This document shows, piece by piece, positions 57,001 through 64,000 of a DNA stretch of 64,000 nucleotides (the stretch's first letter is position 1; every line of letters begins with the position of its first letter). The notes under the pieces were generated by a model that worked only from the letters and a program-made list of their open reading frames with translations, made no database searches and was not told the origin of the DNA. The translations under genes and the position numbers were made by a program. Origin of the DNA: Zygnema cylindricum (taxonomy: Eukaryota > Streptophyta > Zygnematophyceae > Zygnematales > Zygnemataceae); assembly GCA_037447655.1 (NCBI GenBank), contig JBBHKE010000290.1, positions 1 to 64,000 of the forward strand. The letters run 5' to 3'.

Positions 57001-58654
57001 TACCGTGAGTTCGCGAAAATCATTAAAGAGTGAAGCGTCAGTACAAACGTGGTGTGACGCGCTAGAAGCAATAATCCACTCTTTTACTTGTTGCGTATAC
57101 CTGCCAAAACATCAAGCGATTAGTTAAGGGCGGCAAATATTTGCGCGCCTTCTCCTCCTCCTTCAAATTGATCGTCGCCCATATAATGTCCTCCTCCTCT
57201 TCCTCTGTGGCCACCAAGGCCGCCAAGGCGACCGCCGCCGCGCCCACCGTATTGGCCGCCGTCGTCTCCTCTACCGTCGCAATCTCCTTTTCCACCGCCG
57301 CCACCATTTTCGGCCTTCGAGTAGTATTGGGGGCTTATATGACCCCATTTCCCGCAAAAGTGACATTGTCGCTCCAAATCCGGACAAGATGCCGCCATAT
57401 GACCAAGTTTGCCGCATTGAAAACATGCAATATTGGTCAGATCTGAATATAAGGCTAGGAAATAGATCTCTCGGCCCTTTTGTGTCCTTTTCCCCCTCTT
57501 CCTCTCGGATTTCCCCGTCTTCTTCCTCCTCTTCCCCGAAAATAATTTAGATTGGGCGTTTCCGGTGTTGCCGCATTGAGGGAACCGGTCGGTTGGGTTC
57601 CCCTCGATAAGCTCGGAGGATTCGCCTCGGTCGATTTAAAGAATGTAATGATCGAATCTAAGGTGTTCGAATCCCTCGATAAGATAATGTCCCTTAAGTG
57701 TATCATTTTCTCCTGTAAGGCATGGATGAAGACCGATGTCTTATCGTTCTTATAAATAAATTTCCCCATATTTGCGAGTTCCTCGATAATAATATTAAAT
57801 CTCTTTGAGGCCTCATCGATCGATTAATTTGGTATCACTTTGAAGGATGTATAATCGGTATAAATATCTTGCCCCTTGTTTTGAAGACTCTTCTCAAAAT
57901 GATTTTCAAGGGCCACCCAACAATCATGGGCGAACCTTCGGGTAAGAAATAAATTGTGAATCGAAGTGCTAGATGATTGAAATAAACTGCCGATGGTGAA
58001 AAAAATTTTCTTCGTCCACACCCGATAAGCTCTCCGATCCGAGGTAGGCATCTTGTCCACCCCTTTTACCACCTTCCAAAAGCGTTTTAATTTAAATTGG
58101 CCTTTGATATATTTCTTCCACGAGTGATAATTCGTCCCATTGAAGATGACAATTTTTCCGGACATAGATTCGACTTGCTCGTCCCCTTCACTCCAATCAT
58201 CAAGATTGGAATCCTCATCGATAAGAAGTTCCCCCTTTCAAATCGATTCCCTCATCTCCTCCTCATCTCCTTCCGTATCAACGACGCTTTGTGTCGGAAT
58301 GGGATCTCCGAAAAATGGAGGTCTCGTGATACGGTTGGAGTCCGAGACCCGTTGATCAACATATCGGAAAATGCCATCCATCAGTTTTTGAAGACGATCT
58401 TCCATCGCGTCATCTCCCTCCTTTTTCCCCTCATTCTCTTTCTTTTGTCCAAACGGATCAATCGGAACGCATTCCTCGAAAGTTTTGTCGGTAAAAGCAA
58501 ATGGAGTTTCTACTTCCAGATCCGAGGATGATTCGGATTCGGTTCGATCCGGAGGATCCGGATCCGGAGGTCGAGGTATCATCGTAGAAGAAAAAAGCAT
58601 CATAGGAGAAGGGGTATTTGTTTTCTTTGTTCCAATGGCGACCAAACTAGCCAC
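54050..58654 (-). pseudogene. copia-2 polyprotein (gag-pro-int-RT-RNase H), stops present
   Basis: Minus strand in order. Gag from 58654 with GKIVIFNGTNYHSWKKYIKG near 58140. Two zinc knuckles CFQCGKLGHMAASC and CHFCGKWGHISPQYY (57.4 kb; the second lacks its final Cys). A Gly/Arg-rich tail. Protease-like SASHHVCTDASLF (Ala/Ser in place of the usual DSGA). Integrase (LVHIDLCGDVKPETIGG, SIRSDNGGKF, VERKNHTLQEMVRSM at 56.5-56.1 kb). RT from 55295 (KHKARLVCKGFQQREGIDY, FLNGDLEEEVYMKVPEG, YVDDFLMIC at about 54711). RNase H with CDANWGGDF and STETDYMAV near 54110. Multiple stops and frameshifts make it non-autonomous. Confidence 0.9.
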
Positions 58655-58695
58655 CCTTCAACACCTCAAAAGAGCACACAAGCTCTGTACCTAAT

Positions 58696-59044
58696 TGAAA
58701 GGATCTCACACCAATATCAGAGTGCAAGACTACAGCGGAAGCATTCAAATAATTCACACGAGAGAGTGTTGCCCACAAAAGCCAATATATTTCATAGACA
58801 ATTTTCTCCCATAAAAGATTAACTTCCGTTTCCCCCTAAGCTGCAGTATATAGTACTGCAAGTGAAACATCACACTATCAAACTATAAAAAGCAAACTAA
58901 ACATAAAGTGCGTACGAAGCGCCTACAAATCAAATCGCTTCTATACGCGAAACGACACAGTACTAAAGTATTAAACACACGTACGACCAAACCAAAACAT
59001 AACGACAAAACGCACATACCTACCGTACACGCCAAACAACATAA
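58696..59044 (-). repeat. copia-2 5' LTR, first part
   Basis: Matches 53158-53510 of the 3' LTR apart from scattered substitutions and the missing second 88-bp unit. It stops at CATAA, the target site of the composite insertion. The primer region to its left reads ATTAGGTACAGAGC on the minus strand, a decayed TGGTATCAGAGC. Confidence 0.9.
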
Positions 59045-59202
59045 TGTTGTTTTACGACCACTGGATCGAGGCGGCAAACGATGAAATGAAGTCGATCATG
59101 GAGGCTCCGACATGGGAGCTTGTGAACCTTCCTCCGGATGAAAAAGCGATCGGCAACAAATGGGTATTCAATGTGAAGTTAAATCAAGATAATACCATTA
59201 AA

Positions 59203-59460
59203 CGATACAAGGCTAAACTTGTGGCAAAGGGTTATAATAAAAAAGAACGAATTGACTTTGAAGAAACATTTTCTCTTGTTCTAAGATTTGCGACAGTTAG
59301 GATTTTGCTATCTCTAGCTGCTATAAAAGAACGATACAAGACTAAACTTGTGGCAAATGGTTATAATCAAAAAGAAGGAATTCACTTTGAAGAAACATTT
59401 TCTCCTGTTGTTAGATTTCCGACAGTTAGGATTTTGCTATCTCTAGCTGCTATAGAAGAT
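59203..59460 (+). repeat. In-frame 129-bp tandem duplication in copia RT
   Basis: CGATACAAGGCTAAACTTGT at 59203 and CGATACAAGACTAAACTTGT at 59332 start two 129-base units, preserving the reading frame. The copies differ by about a dozen bases. Confidence 0.92.
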
Positions 59461-59468
59461 ATGGAAAT

Positions 59469-60521
59469 TGAAACTCTGAGTCCTCAGAGTGGACAGCTTC
59501 CAAAAAACCTCTATGATAACCCTGGCCCCTTTGTGTTTCAGCAAGAACAACTGCCACCCTGGCAGACAAAAACTCTGACCAACTTCACCTCTGTGAAGGG
59601 AAGACTCCCCTGAGTCGATAACAAAAAGAATCACTGAATCTTCTCCCCTGAGCAGTAAGTTATAGAGGGTCAAAGTTGACCTTTTGTATACAAGCTCTCT
59701 GGGAGAGAGGGTCCTATCTCCTAATTTTTCTAAGTCCTATCTCTCTCACAGACTCTATCTATTGATGTACGGAGCCAATCATATTCCACTTCCGTCCACA
59801 AAAGTACAGCTGCCGGTGTACTTTTTGTACGGACATTCTACGACATGGCCTAAATGTCAACACGTGGTATATCCGGATTTGCTCTCTTAATACTCGGAGA
59901 TGCCGCGATCCAATGTTATTCCGCCACGTTTCATCCGATGTGGCGATGACCACAAACCGCCGAAATCCTCTTCCGCGATCTCGGCGTTGATTCCGGCCGT
60001 CCGATTAAATTCACATTTAATCGTAGTCGTAATAAATACTTGCGCGGTATTCGTTTCGCTAAAGAAACAAATGCGCGTTATTCGTTTCTTTATCCGTACC
60101 ACAATCCGTACTTTTACATTACTGAATCTATGTATCCCGTAAATAGTTTCAGTTAAATGAATTATCCTACTTGGTAATGTATAAGTAAATATCAAACCCA
60201 ATAGTATGTAACACTAGGTCTAAACACAATGGATAAGGCTACTGGCTACCGGCTGCTTACCGTCCGGCAGGATCAAATCCTGGGGGCAACACATATCCTT
60301 TTAGTAAATAAACCTTTAACGGTAAATAAACTAATATACATATTTCCCGTAAACCTCTGGATAGCCTAGGTAGCCATGGCTCTAGCTTCCTCTCCAATTT
60401 CTCAGTGACTGCGACAAGTTTGAGAAGTTGGAGAGAGAAGTTAGAGGTAGACTGCCTCGGCTTTTTCCTATATTTCTATTTAGACCTAGAAAATACTTTA
60501 AACGGACCATTAATTTCTACT
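59469..60521 (-). mobile_element. LTR-like element, copy B (TSD GAAAT)
   Basis: A 1053-bp insertion flanked by GAAAT (59464-59468 and 60522-60526). Removing it restores copia RT ..IEDMEIHQMNVKTTF. It is homologous to 35825-36930 in inverted orientation. On the minus strand it starts AGTAGAAATTAATGG and ends CAGAGTTTCA. It contains a tRNA-like block on the plus strand (ATGGATAAGGCTACTGGCT ... GGATCAAATCCTGGG, 60229-60290). Confidence 0.88.
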
Positions 60522-61044
60522 GAAATACATCAGATGAATGTAAAGACGACCTTTTTGCACGGAGAACTAGAGGAGACCATTTACATGCAGCAGCATGAAA
60601 TGTATGCAGAACTAGGAAACGAGCACTTAGTATGTAAACTGCTAAAATCATTATACGGCCTAAAACAGGCCCCGAGGCAATGGAATCTAAAAATTGATGA
60701 ATTCTTAACTAGTCTACGTTTTAAAAGGATAAGCTCTGATCACTCTGTCTATGTTCTAAAAGGTGAGGATGGAATAGTATATATAACGGTATACGTAGAT
60801 GATCTAGTATTAGTTAGCAAATCAATGGGTGAAATTAACAAAATTAAAAATGCTTTAAAATCACGGTTCTAGATGAAAGACCTCGGTGAGGCAAAATATA
60901 ATTTGGGTATTCAGGTAGAGAGGGACGCGAAAAACAGATTAATAAAGTTGACTAAAAAGAGGCTATTGGAAACATGTTAGATGAATATGGTATCGGAGCC
61001 AGCGGGATTGCGGATGGTGTGACCGGCTTTCCCGCGAGGGGGGG

Positions 61045-61272
61045 TGTTGGATTGGCACGTGAATGCCGGTTCAATACGGGGTAGAATGTGATACGTCACA
61101 CTCGAAGCCGCCTAAAATAAATAGGTAGGACCCGCCAGGCTCTACATTGACTGGTGGCACAGTGGTTAGTGCGCTGACAGCTCAAGTCAGAGGTCCTAGG
61201 TTCGAGCCCTGGCTGGCTCACTTTCCCCTAGTATGGGACATACCGAATCCCGGATTTCTAGGAAATCAACAC
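61045..61272 (+). repeat. Short LTR-like unit with tRNA-like Pol III promoter boxes
   Basis: A 228-bp unit with ends TGTTGGATTGG and GGAAATCAACA. At 61152-61169 it has TGGCACAGTGGTTAGTGC (box A type) and at 61199-61209 GGTTCGAGCCC (perfect box B consensus GGTTCGANNCC), spaced as in a tRNA gene. The 13498-13811 element carries the same boxes. It is comparable in layout to Cassandra elements, whose LTR holds a 5S rRNA promoter, but here the module is tRNA-derived. Confidence 0.65.
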
Positions 61273-61277
61273 ATAAT

Positions 61278-61441
61278 ACCTGGTCGATGCAAAAACTATA
61301 TCTTCACGAGACCCAGGTACAACAAAACGTACAACTAGACTTAATGAATCCAAACCATCCTAGACGACTATCTTCATGTAACGCCAAACTAGGTGGTCGG
61401 GCGACAGACCGTGATGGCCGATTACAACCTTGATTCTAACA
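61278..61441 (-). repeat. copia-2 5' LTR, second part
   Basis: Continues the LTR after the composite insertion: matches the 3' LTR words TCTTCACGAGACC and AGACTTAATGAATCCAAACC, ending TTGATTCTAACA at 61441. Confidence 0.92.
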
Positions 61442-62838
61442 AAAAGTATATCAAAACTCAATTGATGTTACGCCATCTATGGAAGGTGGTAATTGGGGAG
61501 GAAATGCTTCCGGACATTGATCGAAAAGCTCGGAGAACGTGGAAGAGGAAGAATCTTGCGGCCATTGCCGGATTAATGCAATCATGTGCTCCATCAATCC
61601 ACGACCACTTCCTCACCCACGGATCTGCCCATGAATGTTAAGGTCACTTGAGAATCAATGCGAGAAAGGTGCCCAAAATAAGGGGCAACAAATATTTGGA
61701 GAGTTTATGCAATTTAAAATCAAAAATAATGAATCTATAGATGAAGCCATAAAACGCTACAATATTATCATAGAACACCTTCTAAATAATGGTAGAGACA
61801 TCATGGATGAGGGTAAAATTACCGGTATATTAAAAGAACTTCCGGATAAAATGCTTCACTTAAGACAAGATTTACAAATTCGTGATAATTGCACCTATGG
61901 CTTTGCAGTCAATTATCTCAAAACTGCAGAGGAAGAGGCTAAAGAGTCTGGAGGACCAAAAGATTTAGGAACCTTAAATGTAACCTCACTCGATGCTACG
62001 AAACTTAATTTTCTCCGTGGCAAAGGGGGCGGTAGAGGTGGTGGTCCTAAGGGAAATGGAGGTCCTAGAAATCAAGGAAATAGAAATCAGAAACCGTAGA
62101 TTGATAATATGACATGCTTTAGGTGTAAACAAAACGGCCATGGATCTTCCACATGTCCGGAAAAAGACAAGGAGTGTTACTATTGTGGAAAGTTAGGCCA
62201 CTCTCCACCCATTGCCTCCCTCGACTCAATGGTGGCGGTGGTGGTCGCGGCAACTGTCAAAATGGACGCGGTGGCGGTCAAAATGGTGGAAGAGGTAACG
62301 GCCAAGGAGAACGTGGTGGCGGCCATGGAAATTTCTTCGCGAATTTCGAAGGAGGAGAAGGAAGCGCTCAAATGTTCTCTATTTTGAACCTTCCTCTCAC
62401 GTTTGATGACGTCGACACCAAAGAAGTGGAGTGGGTCATTGATTCCGGTGCTTCGCACCACGTGTGTACAGACGCTATGCTATTTTCGGATATGCGTCAC
62501 CTCACTACACCGAAATGCATATCTGTGGCAAGTGGCCACGTGATTCACGTTGGTACAGTGGGAACTGTAGCTTTACATTTTCTTACGTACAAACCTAACG
62601 ACGTTGAAAAACTTAACGAAACGAAACTAACGGACGACCAATTTATCACGGACGGTTCTACGAATTTACTTTGTGTACCGCAAATTCAACGTACCGGCTG
62701 CAGCATCATTTCGCACGGCAATGGTACCATACAAATTATGAAGGAAAATGGAGTCGTCGTTGGCGAAGGCGTCTTAACCGATACCCTTCACAGCACATTA
62801 TTTTGGCGGCGACCACCAACGGATTCACTCATTAGAGG
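61442..62838 (+). pseudogene. copia-1 gag/nucleocapsid/protease, downstream part
   Basis: Continues gag with YIKTQLMLRHLWKVVIGEE, SIHDHFLTHGSAHE, NKGQQIFGEFMQFKIKNNES and KITGILKELPDKMLHL. Knuckles CFRCKQNGHGSSTC and CYYCGKLGH near 62115-62205 (frameshift here), then a Gly/Arg/Asn-rich stretch. Protease VIDSGASHHVCTDA is near 62437. The protein-like sequence ends near 62838 with HSTLFWRRPP. There is one stop at 61641 and one frameshift. Confidence 0.88.
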
Positions 62839-63590
62839 CGATCTCGGGCCACTGGTCAAAGAACCTTTATCGTCTTCACTATAAATACGACACCTTTATC
62901 CTCATCACTGTAAGTACCGACAGGACATTAGTACGACTTATTTTTTCCTTCTTTTCAAATAAATATAATTTTTTTTGCTCCTTGTCGTATTAAAGCGTCT
63001 GATTTTGTCTCTTTATTTGAGTGTTCATAGTTCAAAAGTAGGTGAAAGTAGGCCCATACAATATGTCTATTGTAAGCAAAACATAGAATATGACCTTAAA
63101 ACATGTATTGGTCGCAAAATGAAAAAAAATAGTAATAAGTTTGAGTCGCACATCGATCAATAGATAATTAAATGTCATGTCTAAATTTTGAAAAACACTT
63201 GGACAAAAAAATACTTTCTTGTGAGTTTCGAGGTATTTTTTATGTAAATTATCATATTTGGACAATCGGACATTCGTTGATCAAAGTAGCGATTTAAGAA
63301 GATCACATGAAAAGCCCATAACACAACTTATGACAAAGGCGCTGTCAAAAGGCCTACAATAGAATCGCCTACTTTTGAACTATGGTATTGTTTACTACAG
63401 TACTGCCAAAAGGAAGAGAACAACTTATATTTTTTTACAGAGTGACCATGTGAACGAGGTGGGAAGTGTGGTATTAAAAAATCGGTGGTAAGACAAACAG
63501 CTATGAGCTTTTATTTCTGTGGGTGAGAAGTGATGCCAGTTGGTCCGCAAATAATGATCGTAACTTATCTTCTTTTATCTTCCTCATAAG
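62838..63590 (+). pseudogene. SERINC duplicate remnant: exon 5 end and intron 5
   Basis: CTCGGGCCACTGGTCAAAGA near 62841 resembles SERINC exon 5 (CTCGGGCAACTGGTCAGGGA, 32107). ATCACTGTAAGTACC resembles the exon 5 donor ATCATTGTAAGTACA. TTTTGCTCCTTGTCG resembles intron 5. GGTGGTAAGACAAACAGCTA through CAAATAATGATCGTA (63484-63560) matches 32295-32385. A hAT-like MITE (63026-63384) lies inside. This indicates that the SERINC duplicate continues beyond the copia nest. Confidence 0.65.
63026..63384. mobile_element. hAT-like MITE, copy 3
   Basis: A 359-bp element with TIRs CATAGTTCAAAAGTAGGTG / CGCCTACTTTTGAACTATG. Its interior is collinear with the other copies (AGGCCCATACAATATG, AAGATCACATGAAAAGCCC). 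The flanking octamers TGAGTGTT and GTATTGTT agree at only 5 of 8 positions, so the target duplication has decayed or the site was rearranged. Confidence 0.88.
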
Positions 63591-64000
63591 ATACCCTTAG
63601 GGTTTTGGGTAGGCAAGCTTGTACGAATGAAAAATAGAGCTCCTTTATTTCATACCTTTGTCATGTTTCATTCCAGGAAGAGGGAAAGACGAAAAGTAGT
63701 TTGAGAGGGAAGGGGGGTGGCGACGATACCGTAGGGTTTTGCAAAGGATCCATCAAAAAAATAGAGGTCGGAGCTCCTTGCAAGAAAATGGGTGTGACGG
63801 GCAGAAAGAAGAATTGCGTGTACTCTCCCTCTTGCAAAAATGTTCGAATCATGTGAAACCCTAAAAAGTTGGTCAAGAGTTATTCTGACCTAAAATATGC
63901 TCAGGAGGAGTGGAGGTGATTTGAAGTCTGCTTTGGAGGAGTGGAGGTGATTTGAAAATGACCTGGTATGACGTGGCAGTGGCTTGGAAAAGGAAAGATG
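63591..64000. other. No gene seen at right edge
   Basis: Homology to SERINC intron 5 fades here. A minus-strand frame 63876-63661 is unrecognised. A short direct repeat (GGAGGAGTGGAGGTGATTTG) occurs twice at 63904-63955. Confidence 0.5.

Larger units (their letters stand above)
59045..60980 (+). pseudogene. copia RT fragment inside the composite element
   Basis: Reads WIEAANDEMKSIMEAPTWEL and NKWVFNVKLNQDNTIKRYKA. A 43-codon block (KRYKAKLVAKGYNKKER..LLSLAAIKE) then occurs twice in frame (units at 59203 and 59332, period 129). The frame is split at MEI by the LTR-like element 59469-60521. It resumes HQMNVKTTFLHGELEETIYM, LVCKLLKSLYGLKQAPRQWN and VYITVYVDDLVLVSKS near 60790, ending in stops at 60871 and 60979. 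RNase H is absent. Confidence 0.88.
59045..61272 (+). mobile_element. Composite element in the copia-2 LTR (TSD CATAA)
   Basis: Flanked by CATAA (59040-59044 and 61273-61277). It starts TGTTG and ends CAACA. It contains a copia RT fragment (59050-60980, same subfamily as copia-3), then within about 60 bases a primer-site-like TGGTATCGGAGCC (60988) and a purine tract CGAGGGGGGG (61035-61044). A 228-bp LTR-like unit (61045-61272) with TGTTG..CAACA ends follows. No matching 5' LTR is present apart from the five starting bases. It looks like a short, TRIM-type element fused to or carrying a copia fragment. Confidence 0.75.
53158..61441 (-). mobile_element. copia-2, full-length nested element (TSD AAAAG)
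   Basis: Minus-strand copia with both LTRs: 3' LTR 53158-53759; 5' LTR 58696-59044 continued at 61278-61441. It is flanked by AAAAG at 53153-53157 and 61442-61446. Removing it restores the copia-1 gag frame FWKK-YIKTQ exactly. The net element is about 6.06 kb. The 5' LTR is itself split by a 2.2-kb composite insertion. Confidence 0.95.
51553..62838 (+). mobile_element. copia-1, 3'-truncated, containing nested insertions
   Basis: Plus-strand Ty1/copia element. 5' LTR 51553-52081, primer site 52084, gag from 52144 interrupted by a MITE (52304-52841) and by the copia-2 nest (53158-61441). Gag/nucleocapsid resume at 61442-62200 and protease runs to about 62835. Integrase, RT, RNase H and the 3' LTR are missing; the sequence switches to SERINC-like exon 5. 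Insertion was into the SERINC copy, and a later deletion removed the copia 3' part together with SERINC exon 4. Confidence 0.85.

Noticed and set aside
60229-60300. A tRNA gene on the plus strand at 60.2 kb
   Set aside because: The box-B-like GGATCAAATCC is imperfect and the block is embedded in a repeated LTR-like element.

Overview
The window is nuclear DNA of a plant or a close algal relative (a streptophyte). The evidence is spliced genes with GT-AG introns, a plant-type SERINC gene, a plant-type molybdenum-cofactor-sulfurase-like gene, copia and gypsy LTR retrotransposons with initiator-Met-type primer sites, and many short inverted-repeat elements (MITEs). I cannot name the species. Non-coding DNA is strongly AT-rich or consists of purine/pyrimidine low-complexity tracts (CTCTCCCTC type). 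Most short open frames in those tracts are spurious.

Layout. 1-13.5 kb holds no intact gene: a GATGGAGCCACGCGTC minisatellite, a 95-bp triplication, a segmental duplication whose second copy was hit by a hAT-like MITE, a decayed reverse transcriptase, and a cluster of TA-flanked MITEs. 13.9-20.1 kb (minus strand) is a PLP-dependent Moco-sulfurase-like gene whose exons I could join by phase; one internal exon and both ends remain unfound. 22.6-24.5 kb is a nest of TA-flanked MITEs. 24.7-27.4 kb has unidentified minus-strand open frames, one split by a second hAT-like MITE. 28.25-35.37 kb (plus strand) is an intact eight-exon SERINC-family gene (389 codons).

35.8-47.5 kb is a retrotransposon graveyard: an LTR-like element with an AGGGG target duplication, a decayed gypsy element with one LTR, a copia element broken by the gypsy LTR, a 10-base assembly gap, and a second reverse transcriptase of the family at 7 kb. 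48.5-51.55 kb is a duplicate of the 5' part of the SERINC locus, now a pseudogene, broken by a 777-bp Harbinger-like MITE (TTA duplication). 51.55-62.84 kb is a nest of Russian-doll insertions: copia-1 (plus) with a MITE in gag; full-length copia-2 (minus) inserted in gag with target duplication AAAAG; in the 5' LTR of copia-2 a composite element with target duplication CATAA; in that composite a 1.05-kb LTR-like element with target duplication GAAAT. Beyond copia-1 the sequence returns to SERINC-like exon 5/intron 5, so the nest sits inside the SERINC copy. A third hAT-like MITE lies at 63.0 kb.

Functionally only two host genes are supported: SERINC (a multi-pass membrane protein) and the Moco-sulfurase-like protein. 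The rest is mobile DNA whose order of insertion can be read from target duplications and paralogous empty sites. The most unusual structures are short LTR-like elements carrying tRNA-like (Pol III type) internal promoter boxes, and a MITE superfamily with TIR core CACCG..ATCG..TATTAG that nests in itself.
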